Source: Gemmatimonadales bacterium
GTDB taxonomy: Bacteria > Gemmatimonadota > Gemmatimonadetes > Gemmatimonadales > GWC2-71-9
DNA: 32,369 nucleotides
Assembly: GCA_025928645.1 (NCBI GenBank)
Contig: JAICJD010000024.1
Location: forward strand, 1 to 32,369
Reading direction: 5' to 3'
Position 1 is the first letter of the stretch. Every line of letters begins with the position of its first letter. The notes beneath the pieces were generated by a model. It was not told the DNA's origin. It ran no database searches and saw nothing but the letters and a program-made list of their open reading frames with translations. Shown in pieces: positions 17,523-28,312 of the stretch. The position numbers were made by a program, and so were the translations under genes.

Positions 17523-18097
17523 ATGCCTTCGATCGGCCTGTTCGGCGGCTCGTTCGATCCCGTCCACCATGGCCATCTCATCGTTGCCCAGGTAGCCGCC
17601 GAGGCCCTGAAGCTGGACGAGCTTCGGTTCGTGCCGGCGCGGGAGCAGCCGTTCAAGCGCGGCCTGCACGGCGCGTCGCCGGCCGACCGCGCCGTGATGC
17701 TCGAGCTGGCCGTCGCCGGGAGCCCGGGCCTCTCGGTCGAGCGGATCGAGCTCGAGCGGCCCGGCCCCTCCTACACGGTCGATACCCTGGAATCGCTTCG
17801 GGAGCGGGAGCCCGGCGCGGCGTTCACGCTCCTGCTCGGGGCTGACGCCGCGGCCGAGCTCGAGGCCTGGCACCGCGCCCGCGACGTGCCGGGACTGGCC
17901 CGGATCGTGGTGTTCGGCCGGCCGGGCACGCCGCTCCCCGCCTCCGCCCTCATCTCCGGCGCCATCGAGGTGCCGGCCATCGACATCTCCGCCACCGAGA
18001 TCCGTCGCCGCGCCCGGGCGGGGGCGCCGGTCCGCTACTGGGTGCCCGATGCGGTCGCCGAGTATATGGCCCGGCACCGCTTATATTTGGACCCAGA

Positions 18098-18101
<4 letters not shown>
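17523..18101 (+). CDS. nadD: Nicotinate-nucleotide adenylyltransferase
   Basis: The 192-residue cytoplasmic enzyme joins nicotinate mononucleotide and ATP to make deamido-NAD. It has the nucleotidyltransferase signature [15 protein letters not shown] (residues 5-19), [10 protein letters not shown] with the conserved Pro, and the C-terminal [13 protein letters not shown], equivalent to the ISSTxIR motif. The ATG at 17523 is preceded by AAGGAG at 17510-17515, whose first bases belong to the palindromic repeat. The stop overlaps the secA start in ATGA. Separation from bamD by the repeat hairpin could weaken transcription from the upstream run. Confidence 0.94.
18082..18089 (+). promoter_or_regulatory. 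Candidate TAnnTTTG promoter element upstream of secA
   Basis: TATATTTG within the end of nadD exactly matches the Bacteroidota-type -7 element and equals the box at 39-46. It ends 8 nt before the secA ATG, so a transcript from it would have a leader of only about 5-6 nt. No clear TTTG was found 19-21 nt upstream, so it may be chance. Confidence 0.35.
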
Positions 18102-21280
<3,179 letters not shown>

Positions 21281-21306
21281 GGCTGGCGCTGCACCGCTGT
21301 CCTCCA

Positions 21307-21343
21307 AAGGCCCTCCGCCGATCACCAGGCGGAGGGCCTTTTG
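21307..21343 (+). terminator. Rho-independent terminator after secA (bidirectional)
   Basis: A 14-bp perfect stem (AAAGGCCCTCCGCC at 21307-21320, GGCGGAGGGCCTTT at 21329-21342) has an 8-nt loop and ends in TTTT (21340-21343). It lies 27 nt after secA and 22 nt beyond the stop of the convergent minus-strand gene. The minus-strand reading also ends in TTT. Confidence 0.93.
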
Positions 21344-21364
21344 CTTGCCCGGGGAAACAGGGGC

Positions 21365-21829
21365 TCACCGCGGCGGGTCCTGGCGGCCCGGCCCGGATGC
21401 CGCGGCACATCCGCTTGGGGGAGCGACGTTGCGCTTCTTCTCGAACGCGATAGGCGGCGGCTCGATCTTTCTGGCGTCGGAGTCGATGACGGTGATGATC
21501 GAGGATCCCCGGCTTCCGTGCCAGGTGGCGACGATCTGCGCCTTGCCCGGCTTGAGCCCAAGGACGCGGCCGCCGGCGTCCACCGTGGCCACGTCCCCGT
21601 TCGAGCTGCACCAGGCGATGTCCTCGGGCATCTCGTACGCGCCGTCGGCATTGCGGATCTTCGCCGTCAGGGTGAGCACGTTCCCTCCATCGATCGTGAT
21701 CGAGCTGGGCACGACCGACATCGGCACCGGGGGATCGTCCGGCTCGCCCGGCGACTCCGCGCCGGTCTGACAACCGGTCAGGATCGCCACCGGAGCCAAC
21801 AGAAGCGTCAAGAACTGGAGCGGCCGCAT
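21365..21829 (-). CDS. Lipoprotein with bacterial Ig-like (BIG2-type) domain
   Basis: The 154-residue product has a lipoprotein signal with a good lipobox, LTGC (Cys20). A short Pro/Glu/Asp-rich linker leads into one Ig-like domain, about residues 36-115. Its pattern (SITIDGGNVLTLTAKIRNADG, then WCSSNGDVATVDAGGRVLGLKPGKAQIVAT) is that of BIG2 domains found in surface proteins. The C-terminal tail is Pro/Gly-rich. The start is the ATG whose complement is 21827-21829, with ribosome-binding site GGAGGA just upstream; the frame extends 14 codons further without signal-like sequence. It is divergent from the kinase fusion gene. It is predicted to sit on a membrane facing the periplasm or surface; ligand unknown. 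Confidence 0.75.
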   Translation of the reverse strand: MRPLQFLTLLLAPVAILTGCQTGAESPGEPDDPPVPMSVVPSSITIDGGNVLTLTAKIRNADGAYEMPEDIAWCSSNGDVATVDAGGRVLGLKPGKAQIVATWHGSRGSSIITVIDSDARKIEPPPIAFEKKRNVAPPSGCAAASGPGRQDPPR

Positions 21830-21912
21830 CGCATCCTCCGTGGTCAGCGGGAAAGCCTCGGCCGGCCCCACCGGCGCCGCCGCTGCTTGCCCTCCGGGAA
21901 CCGTGCGGTAAC

Positions 21913-21918
21913 ACTATG
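21913..21918 (-). promoter_or_regulatory. Candidate -10 box for the BIG2 lipoprotein gene
   Basis: On the minus strand CATAGT is followed by GTTACCGCACGG. Nearly the same sequence, TATAGT followed by GTACGGCACGG, lies upstream of the LysM gene at 26547-26563. The distance to the start codon is similar (83 and 73 nt). No convincing -35 box is seen, so this is a weak call based on the similarity. Confidence 0.3.
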
Positions 21919-21962
21919 GACGGAGCCTCACGCACCCCTCACGCCCACCTCATCGGAAGCTC

Positions 21963-23531
21963 ATGCTCAGGCTCGACGCGTTCGGAGGCCTGACCCTCAC
22001 CGACGACGACGGCCGCCACCTGGTCTCGCAGCGGCGCCGGCTGGCGCTCCTGGCCATGCTCGCCGCCGCGGGTCCGCGAGGATACTCCCGGGACAAGCTC
22101 ATCGCCGTGTTCTGGCCCGAGAGCGATGGCGAGCACGCGCGCCATGCGCTGGAGCAGCTGCTCTATTCGCTCCGGCGGCAGCTGCCGGGCGGGCTGCTCG
22201 AGGGCACCGATCCGTTGCGACTGGATGTCCGGCACGTGAGCGCCGATGTCTGGGAGTTCACGGCGCGTCTGGCCGAGGGGAACCCGTCGGCGGCGGTCGC
22301 GCTCTACCGCGGGCCGTTTCTCGACGGGTTCTTCCTGGGCGACGCCCCCGAGTTCGAGCGGTGGGCGGAGCGGGAACGGAGCCGGCTCGAAGGCGAGCAC
22401 GCCCGGGCGCTGCGCGCCCTCGCCCGGCAGGCCGAAGCGGCGGGACAAACGGCCGAGATCGACGTCCGGCGCCGCCTGGCCGGGGCCAATCCGCTGGACG
22501 AGCAGGCCGCGGTCGCCCTCGTTCGCGCATTGGTCGCGGCGGGCGACTGGGCGGGAGCGTCACGGGCGGCACTGGAGTTCGATGCCCAGCTCCGGGCGGA
22601 GCTGCCCGACGAGGCGCCGCGCGACCTGGCATCGGCGGTGGCGCAGCTCCGGCGGGAGCAGCAGGGCCCGAGGGGCGGCGACGCGGCCGAGCGCTACGAG
22701 ATCCAGCGAGAGCTCGGCCGGGGCGTCACCGCCACCGTGTACCTGGCGCGGGATCGGCACGTCGACCGGCCGGTGGCGCTCAAGGTGCTGCGACCCGAGG
22801 TGGCCAGTGCCACCGATGCCCGCCGGTTTCGCCGGGAGATCGCGATTCTGGCCCGGCTCCACCATCCCCACATCCTGCAGCTCTACGACTCGGGAGTGCT
22901 GCCCGCCGGGGCCGGACCCAGAGGGCTGTTCTACGTCATGCCGTACGTTCGCGGCGAATCGCTCCGGCGGCGCCTGGAGCGAGAATCGCCGCTCCCGGTC
23001 GCGGACGCTCTCGCCATTGCGCGTGACGTGGCGGAGGCCCTGGCTCATGCCCACGCGTACGGGGTCATCCATCGCGACATCCGTCCCGAGAACATCCTGC
23101 TCGACTCGGGCCACGCCCTGGTGGCCGACTTCGGGATCGCGTCGGTGCTGGAGACTGCCGGTGGGGGGCGGTTGTCGGAATCCGGGATCGTGCTCGGCAC
23201 GCCGGCCTACGTGAGTCCGGAGCAGGCTCGGAGCGACGCGGCGATCGACGGCCGGAGCGACATCTACAGCCTGGGCTGCGTCTTGTACGAGATGCTGGCG
23301 GGGGAACCGCCGTTCAGCGGCGCGACGCGCGCCGCCGTGCTGGCCCACCATCTCGGAAGCCCGGTGCCGTCGCTCCGCACCGTACGACCGGAGTTGCCGG
23401 CGAGCCTCGAGCGCGCGGTCGTCCGAGCGCTGGCCAAGCGTCCTGAGGAGCGGTTTCCGACCGCTCTCGATTTCCGGTCGGCCTGCAGTTCCTCGCCGCC
23501 GGGCGAGCCAGCAACGCCAGACTCGGCGTAA
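21963..23531 (+). CDS. BTAD/SARP-type regulator fused to a serine/threonine protein kinase
   Basis: The 522-residue protein joins two modules. Residues 1-100 look like the winged-helix domain of SARP/AfsR-type regulators (SQRRRLALLAMLAAAGPRGY, KLIAVFWPESDGEHARHAL), and about 100-230 is the helical bacterial transcriptional activator domain (AVALYRGPFLDGFFL). Residues 244-505 are a PknB-like kinase: G-loop GRGVTATV (252-259), Lys274, Glu292, HRDIRPEN (370-377), DFG (389-391) and TPAYVSPE (413-420). The catalytic-loop residue usually Lys (HRDxKPEN) is Arg374 here. There is no membrane segment, so signalling is cytoplasmic. The ATG at 21963 follows GGAAG. It is probably a DNA-binding regulator controlled by its own kinase domain; target genes are unknown. 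Confidence 0.85.
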   Translation: MLRLDAFGGLTLTDDDGRHLVSQRRRLALLAMLAAAGPRGYSRDKLIAVFWPESDGEHARHALEQLLYSLRRQLPGGLLEGTDPLRLDVRHVSADVWEFTARLAEGNPSAAVALYRGPFLDGFFLGDAPEFERWAERERSRLEGEHARALRALARQAEAAGQTAEIDVRRRLAGANPLDEQAAVALVRALVAAGDWAGASRAALEFDAQLRAELPDEAPRDLASAVAQLRREQQGPRGGDAAERYEIQRELGRGVTATVYLARDRHVDRPVALKVLRPEVASATDARRFRREIAILARLHHPHILQLYDSGVLPAGAGPRGLFYVMPYVRGESLRRRLERESPLPVADALAIARDVAEALAHAHAYGVIHRDIRPENILLDSGHALVADFGIASVLETAGGGRLSESGIVLGTPAYVSPEQARSDAAIDGRSDIYSLGCVLYEMLAGEPPFSGATRAAVLAHHLGSPVPSLRTVRPELPASLERAVVRALAKRPEERFPTALDFRSACSSSPPGEPATPDSA

Positions 23532-23582
23532 GTTCATTCGCCACAGCGAGGTAATGCCACGCCGCCCGCCTGGGCGCGAGCC

Positions 23583-23590
23583 TATGTTGG
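23583..23590 (+). promoter_or_regulatory. Candidate promoter element at radC (possible leaderless start)
   Basis: TATGTTGG lies 3 nt before the radC ATG in a 62-nt gap after the kinase gene. It resembles the boxes at 39, 10283 and 18082. No ribosome-binding site precedes the ATG, which fits a leaderless transcript, but no upstream box is obvious. Confidence 0.3.
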
Positions 23591-23593
23591 CTC

Positions 23594-24277
23594 ATGGCAT
23601 CGAGCAACGGCACCCTCGGGCAGGCCGATCTGCCGCGGGAGCGCCTCTGGTCCCTCGGCGCCGCCGCGTTGACGACCGCCGAACTTCTTGCCATCCTGTT
23701 AGGTACGGGCGGAGGCGGGACCGGTGTCCGGGAGTTGGCCGGTCGGCTGCTCCAGGTCGGCGAAGGGTCGCTGCGGCGGCTCGCCCGCCGGCCGCGCGCC
23801 GAGTTGCTCCAGATCACGGGAATCGGCCCCACCAAAGCGGCCCGGCTGCTCGCGGCCTTCGAATTGGGCGGCCGGCTCGCCCAAGAAGCGCGCCCGCCGG
23901 TGGAGCGTATCCGGGAACCTGAGGACGTCGTCAGGCTGTTCCAGGGCAGGTTGCGCGACCTCCAGGTCGAGGAGTTTCATCTCCTCGCGCTGGACAGCCA
24001 GAGTCAGGTGCTCCGGGAAGTCCTGGTCACCCGCGGGCTGCTCAACAGTTCCCTGGTGCATCCCCGAGAGGTGTTCCGTGCCGCGATCGCGGAGGCCGCG
24101 GCGGGGATCATCGTCGTGCACAACCACCCGAGCGGAGACCCGACGCCCTCGGCGGAAGACCGGTCGGTCACCCAGCAGCTCGCGGCGGCGGGCCGGCTGC
24201 TGGATCTGCCCCTGTACGATCACGTGATCATCGCGGGAGATCGATTCGTGAGCTTTGCCTGCGCCGGCCTGCTGTGA
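23594..24277 (+). CDS. radC: RadC family JAB-domain protein
   Basis: The 227-residue protein has the N-terminal UPF0758 region (LPRERLWSLGAAALTTAELLAILLGTG), a helix-hairpin-helix ITGIGPTKAARL (74-85) and a C-terminal JAB/MPN domain. Its metal-site motif is HNHPSGDPTPSAED (His176, His178, Asp189). The family is widespread; despite the name, a role in DNA repair is not established. The ATG at 23594 was chosen because the family N terminus follows it. The stop overlaps the rel start in GTGA, so the two are probably co-translated. Confidence 0.93.
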   Translation: MASSNGTLGQADLPRERLWSLGAAALTTAELLAILLGTGGGGTGVRELAGRLLQVGEGSLRRLARRPRAELLQITGIGPTKAARLLAAFELGGRLAQEARPPVERIREPEDVVRLFQGRLRDLQVEEFHLLALDSQSQVLREVLVTRGLLNSSLVHPREVFRAAIAEAAAGIIVVHNHPSGDPTPSAEDRSVTQQLAAAGRLLDLPLYDHVIIAGDRFVSFACAGLL

Positions 24278-26433
24278 CCGGAACCTTGCCTGACCTCGCG
24301 CCCGACCTGCGGGCGGTGCTGGAGCGCCACGCCGATCGGCTCGATCTCGATCTGATCGAGCGGGCGCTCCGCTTCAGCGCGTCCGCCCACCGGGGCCAGA
24401 AGCGGATGTCGGGCGAGGACTTCGTGTCCCACAGCATCGCGGTGGCGCTGATCCTGGCCGAGCAGCTGCTGGACAGCACCACGATCGCGGCGGCGCTGCT
24501 GCACGACGTGGTGGAGGACTCCGACGTCCGCACCGAGGACATCGCGCGGGAGTTCGGCGCCGAGATCGCCGGCATCGTGGACGGGCTCACCAAGATCTCG
24601 AGCCTCACCTTCCGGAGCTCCGCCGAGGAGCAGGTCGAGAACTACCGCAAGCTGCTCCTGTCGATCGCCAAGGACGCCCGTGTCATCATCATCAAGCTGG
24701 GCGACCGGCTGCACAACATGCGCACGCTCGAGCACCTGCCGCCCGAGCGGCGCGCCCGCATCGCGCTCGAGACCCGCGAGATCTACGCGCCGCTCGCGCA
24801 CCGCTTCGGCATGGCCGGCATGAAGGCCGAGCTCGAGGACCTGGCGTTCAAGTTCCTCGAGCCGGACGACTACCGCGAGCTGGTGAACCAGGTGGCCTCG
24901 AAGCGCGCCCAGCGCGAGCAGACCATCCTCAAGCTCCGGACACCGCTGGAGCACGAGCTCCGGCGCGCGGGCATCGACGGCTTCGAGGTCACCGGCCGGC
25001 CGAAGCACCTCTGGTCCATTTTCCAGAAGATGCGGAAGCGGAACAAGGGCTTCGAGGAGATCTACGACCTGATGGCCATCCGGGCCATCGTGCGCTCGGT
25101 GCCGGAGTGCTACCACGTGCTGGGCATCATTCACCACAACTGGACGCCAATCCAGGAGCGGATCAAGGATTATATCGCGAGCCCCAAGTCGAACGCGTAC
25201 CAGTCGCTCCATACCACCATCTTCGGGCCCGGCGGGCAGCTGTTCGAGGTGCAGATCCGGACGCAGGAGATGCACCGCACGGCCGAGTTCGGTATCGCGG
25301 CCCACTGGCTCTACAAGCGCGATGGCAAGCCCGACGAGCTGGACCAGCATCTGGGCTGGTTCCGCCAGCTGCTCGAGCTGCAGCAGGACACGCACAGCCC
25401 CGAGGAGTTCCTCGAGTTCCTGAAGATCGACCTGTACCAGGACGAGATCTTCATCTTCACGCCGCATGGCGACGTGAAGCGGCTCCCCAAGGGCTCGACA
25501 CCCATCGACTTCGCCTTCCACGTGCACACCGAGGTCGGCCTCAAGTGCCAGGGGGCCAAGATCAACGGCCGCATCGCGCCGCTGCACCGCGAGCTCAAGA
25601 GCGGCGACACGGTCGAGATCCTGACCGGGAGCGGCGCCAAGCCGAGCCGCGACTGGCTGAGCCACGTGCGCACGGCGCGGGCGCGGCACAAGATCAAGCA
25701 GTGGGTCAACCACGAGGAGGAGACGGTGAGTCTCACCCTCGGCCGGGAGATCCTCGCGCGGGAGGTCCGGCGCCGCCGGCTCGAGACGCCCGACGACGAG
25801 CGGCTCGCCAGGGCGGCGGCCACGCTCTCCCTCGCCGACGGGCGCGGGCTCGAGATCGCCGTGGGCCGGGGAGACGTGAACATCGGCCAGGTGATCAAGG
25901 CGATGTACCCGGATGCGGCCTCGGACGAGATCCAGGAGCCCAAGGCCACCGTGTTCGGCCGGGTGATCGACCGGATCCGGCTTGGCCGCGGCATCAAGAT
26001 CCAGGGCGTGGACGGGCTCATGATCCGCTACGCCCAGTGCTGCCAGCCGGTCCCGGGCGATTCGGTGGTGGGCTACGTGACGCAGGGGCGGGGCATCTCC
26101 ATCCACCGCTCGGACTGCCCCAATCTTCTGACGCTCTCCGCGGAGGAGCGGCGGGTGGACATCGACTGGCAGGAGACTGCGGGCGAGTCGTTCGCCGTCC
26201 GCCTGGCGGTGAGCGGGGAGGACCGGCGCGGCCTGTACGCCGACATCATGGAGGCGGTAAGCCAGACAGGCACCAACATCCGCGGCGCCGACCTCCACAC
26301 CAAGGACGGCTCGGTGTTCGGCACCATCTTCGTCGAAGTGGACAACCTCCCGCACCTCGGGAAGGTCATGAAAGCCGTCCGCAAGGTGAAGGGAGTCACC
26401 GAGATCGAGCGCCGGGAGTCGCCCGCCACCTAG
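24274..26433 (+). CDS. rel: Bifunctional (p)ppGpp synthetase/hydrolase, RelA/SpoT family
   Basis: The 719-residue protein makes and degrades the alarmone (p)ppGpp in response to amino-acid and other starvation. An HD hydrolase domain covers about residues 40-190, with His53 and His77-Asp78 in LLHDVVED. The synthetase domain follows (about 230-350) with GRPKHLWSIFQKM, EEIYDLMAIR and SNAYQSLHTTIFG. A TGS domain lies near 390-450 (FTPHGDVKRLPKGSTPIDFAF), then a Cys-containing linker (YAQCCQPVPGD), and an ACT domain at the end (DIMEAVSQTGTNIRG). The HD motifs are intact, so hydrolase activity is expected. The start is GTG 24274, overlapping the radC stop by 4 nt. The family's length is about 700-750. 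Confidence 0.95.
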   Translation: MTGTLPDLAPDLRAVLERHADRLDLDLIERALRFSASAHRGQKRMSGEDFVSHSIAVALILAEQLLDSTTIAAALLHDVVEDSDVRTEDIAREFGAEIAGIVDGLTKISSLTFRSSAEEQVENYRKLLLSIAKDARVIIIKLGDRLHNMRTLEHLPPERRARIALETREIYAPLAHRFGMAGMKAELEDLAFKFLEPDDYRELVNQVASKRAQREQTILKLRTPLEHELRRAGIDGFEVTGRPKHLWSIFQKMRKRNKGFEEIYDLMAIRAIVRSVPECYHVLGIIHHNWTPIQERIKDYIASPKSNAYQSLHTTIFGPGGQLFEVQIRTQEMHRTAEFGIAAHWLYKRDGKPDELDQHLGWFRQLLELQQDTHSPEEFLEFLKIDLYQDEIFIFTPHGDVKRLPKGSTPIDFAFHVHTEVGLKCQGAKINGRIAPLHRELKSGDTVEILTGSGAKPSRDWLSHVRTARARHKIKQWVNHEEETVSLTLGREILAREVRRRRLETPDDERLARAAATLSLADGRGLEIAVGRGDVNIGQVIKAMYPDAASDEIQEPKATVFGRVIDRIRLGRGIKIQGVDGLMIRYAQCCQPVPGDSVVGYVTQGRGISIHRSDCPNLLTLSAEERRVDIDWQETAGESFAVRLAVSGEDRRGLYADIMEAVSQTGTNIRGADLHTKDGSVFGTIFVEVDNLPHLGKVMKAVRKVKGVTEIERRESPAT

Positions 26434-26546
26434 TGCCCCAGGGCGGGCGCCGCGCTCGCTTCCTCCGATATCGCCGTTTCCCCGTGCGCACTCGCGCCCC
26501 CGCCGGGACGCCCGGACCCACCCTAGGGGGAATTCTCCGCCCGATG

Positions 26547-26552
26547 TATAGT
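26547..26552 (+). promoter_or_regulatory. Candidate -10 box upstream of the LysM gene
   Basis: TATAGT in the 192-nt gap after rel would place the transcript start near 26559 and give a leader of about 67 nt. The flanking sequence resembles that upstream of the BIG2 lipoprotein on the minus strand. The -35 region reads TAGGGG, so the promoter class is unclear. The rest of the gap (26434-26546) shows nothing I can name. Confidence 0.35.
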
Positions 26553-26625
26553 GTACGGCACGGGCGCGGCGCGCCGTCGCACGGCCGCCCCCTGCCGAAC
26601 GCGCACCCGATTCCGGAGGCATTTC

Positions 26626-26859
26626 ATGCCAGACGACAAGAACGCTGACTTCAGCGACGTCGAAGGAGGCGGCTCCTCGACCGCGCCGCCTGCCGGCCGA
26701 ACCTACACGGTCGTCAAGGGCGACTCGCTCTCCAAGATCGCCAAGCAATTCTACGGCAACGCCAGCCAGTGGAAGCGCATCTACGAGGCCAACAAGGACA
26801 TCATCAAGAACCCCGACCTCATCTACCCCGGGCAGACCTTCAAGATTCCCGAAGGCTGA
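26626..26859 (+). CDS. Small LysM-domain protein
   Basis: The 77-residue protein has an acidic, Gly/Ser-rich N terminus and then one LysM domain (about residues 26-76): YTVVKGDSLSKIAKQFYGN, then WKRIYEANKD, ending in LIYPGQTFKIP. This version is like the LysM half of YgaU/Kbp proteins, without the BON domain. No signal peptide is visible, so it may stay in the cytoplasm as those proteins do. The ATG at 26626 has GGAGG at 26615-26619; a longer frame from 26551 would add an Arg-rich stretch that reads as leader. It heads a run of five + strand genes ending at the aminotransferase. Confidence 0.88.
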   Translation: MPDDKNADFSDVEGGGSSTAPPAGRTYTVVKGDSLSKIAKQFYGNASQWKRIYEANKDIIKNPDLIYPGQTFKIPEG

Positions 26860-26877
26860 CCGCCAAGGAGCGTCACC

Positions 26878-27345
26878 ATGATCCGGCTTCGCAGGACCGC
26901 GTGGGCCGCCGGCCTCGGTCTGGCCACGATCGGCACGGTTTCGTGCAAGAAGAAGGAAGCGCCACCTCCGCCGGCCGAATCGACAGCACCGGCGCCCGCG
27001 CCCGCTCCGGCCGCGACTCCGTTCTCGGTTCAGGGCATCGAGCTCGGCAAGAGCATCGGCGCGGACAAGAAGGTGCCCAGCCCGTCGACGACGTTTGGCC
27101 GGCACGACACGATCTACGTATCGGTCGCCACCGACGGCGCCGCGCCGAGCAAGACGATCGCCGCCAAATGGACGTTCCAGAGCGGCCAGACCGTGAAGGA
27201 GCAGTCGCAGACCATCGCGCCGACCGGACCCGCCGCCACCGAGTTCCACATCTCGAAGGGCGGGGCGTGGCCCGCGGGCAAGTACAAGGTGGAGATTCTG
27301 GTGGACGGGTCGTCGGCGGGCAGCAAGGACTTCGAGATCAAGTAG
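26878..27345 (+). CDS. Putative lipoprotein, paralogue A of a small family
   Basis: The 155-residue product has an N-terminal signal with Cys23 (IGTVSC, a weak lipobox), a Lys then Pro/Ala-rich linker, and a domain of about 105 residues rich in beta-strand pattern. Key stretches are GIELGKSIGADKKV, HDTIYVSVATDG, IAAKWTFQSGQ, TEFHISKGGAW and GKYKVEILVDG. The protein at 27824-28300 shares this pattern throughout, so they are paralogues. AAGGAG at 26865-26870 supports the ATG at 26878. I do not recognise a named domain; it is predicted to be tethered in the periplasm. Its stop overlaps the EVE gene by one base. Confidence 0.78.
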   Translation: MIRLRRTAWAAGLGLATIGTVSCKKKEAPPPPAESTAPAPAPAPAATPFSVQGIELGKSIGADKKVPSPSTTFGRHDTIYVSVATDGAAPSKTIAAKWTFQSGQTVKEQSQTIAPTGPAATEFHISKGGAWPAGKYKVEILVDGSSAGSKDFEIK

Positions 27346-27752
27346 TGGCCGGGCACTGGATCCTCAAGACCGACGCGGACACGTACGCGTTCGACCAGCT
27401 CGTCCGCGAGCGGCGGACCGTCTGGGACGGCGTGAGCAACGCGCTCGCCCTCAAGCATATCCGCAGCATGGCCAAGGGCGATCCGGCCTTCATCTATCAC
27501 ACCGGCGACGAGAAGGCCATCGTCGGGCTGGCGCGCATCGTGTCGGATCCGTATCCCGATCCCAACGACTCGTCGCTCACGGTGGTCGACGTCGAGGCCG
27601 GCGACCGGCTCCCGCGGCCGGTCACGCTCGCGGCGGTGAAGGCCGATCCGGCCTTCGCCGAGCTGGGCCTCGTCAGAATGTCCCGGCTGAGCGTGATTCC
27701 CGTCCCGGCCGATCAGTGGAAGCGGCTGTTGAGCATGGCTGGCGCGCGCTAG
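27345..27752 (+). CDS. EVE domain-containing protein
   Basis: The 135-residue product begins MAGHWILKTDADTYAFDQL and contains WDGVSNALALKHIRSMAKGD, AFIYHTGDEKAIVGLARIV and YPDP. These are hallmarks of EVE domains, PUA-like folds thought to bind modified bases in nucleic acid. It is a stand-alone, full-length cytoplasmic domain. The start is GTG 27345, sharing its G with the previous TAG. Its position between two paralogous lipoprotein genes has no obvious functional logic. EVE proteins are sometimes linked to modified-DNA restriction, but no restriction genes are nearby. Confidence 0.9.
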   Translation: MAGHWILKTDADTYAFDQLVRERRTVWDGVSNALALKHIRSMAKGDPAFIYHTGDEKAIVGLARIVSDPYPDPNDSSLTVVDVEAGDRLPRPVTLAAVKADPAFAELGLVRMSRLSVIPVPADQWKRLLSMAGAR

Positions 27753-27823
27753 CGTCGTGCACGCCGGGGGGTGGCCGCCGTCACCCCAAGGCGCGTCTCA
27801 CATTCATCGGAGGAGACCACACT

Positions 27824-28300
27824 ATGGGGTTCGCTCGGATGCTGCCCGCCGCGCTCGCGGCCGTCGCGCTCATCGGCTGCGGCGGAGGCCGCGATCGGAC
27901 GGCCGAGACCGCCGTGGTCGACACCGCCGCCCGGGCGGCCGACTCGGCGGCACGCGCGGCGAGGACCGGCGAGCAGCGAGTCGCCAACATCATGATCGGG
28001 AAGCGGCTCGGCGCCGAGAACCGGATCGCCGAGCCCACGTTCCAGTTCGATCCACCGGACACCGTGTACATCTCCGCGGAGATCCAGGGCGCGCCGAAGG
28101 AGGGCACGCTGTCGGCCAAGTGGCTGGGTCAGGGCAACAAGATCGTGGACTCGACGACGCAGCCCATCGCCTCGGGCGACACGACGCGGAAGGAGTTCCA
28201 TCTGTCGCCCGCCAAGGGATGGAAGCCGGGCACCTACATGATCAAGCTCTACCTCAACGGCGACTCCGTGCAGGCCAAGACCTTCGCCGTGCGCAAGTAG
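27824..28300 (+). CDS. Putative lipoprotein, paralogue B of a small family
   Basis: The 158-residue product has a clear lipobox LIGC (Cys19), an Asp/Ala/Arg-rich linker likely to be helical (residues 25-48), and the same ~105-residue domain as the protein at 26878-27345. Corresponding stretches are IMIGKRLGAENRI, PDTVYISAEIQG, LSAKWLGQGNK, KEFHLSPAKGW and GTYMIKLYLNGDSVQAKTF. GGAGGAG at 27809-27815 sets the ATG at 27824; the frame is open further upstream through the end of the EVE gene. The linker differs from that of paralogue A, so the shared part is the folded domain. Function unknown. Confidence 0.8.
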   Translation: MGFARMLPAALAAVALIGCGGGRDRTAETAVVDTAARAADSAARAARTGEQRVANIMIGKRLGAENRIAEPTFQFDPPDTVYISAEIQGAPKEGTLSAKWLGQGNKIVDSTTQPIASGDTTRKEFHLSPAKGWKPGTYMIKLYLNGDSVQAKTFAVRK

Positions 28301-28312
28301 GGCGGCCCGCCG

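Noticed and set aside
24220-27249. Minus-strand open frame of 1009 codons opposite rel and the LysM gene
   Set aside because: It is antisense to several well-supported genes and has no recognisable domain.
27345-27752. A modified-DNA defence system around the EVE gene
   Set aside because: No nuclease, methyltransferase or other defence gene is in the neighbourhood; the EVE domain alone does not support the call.
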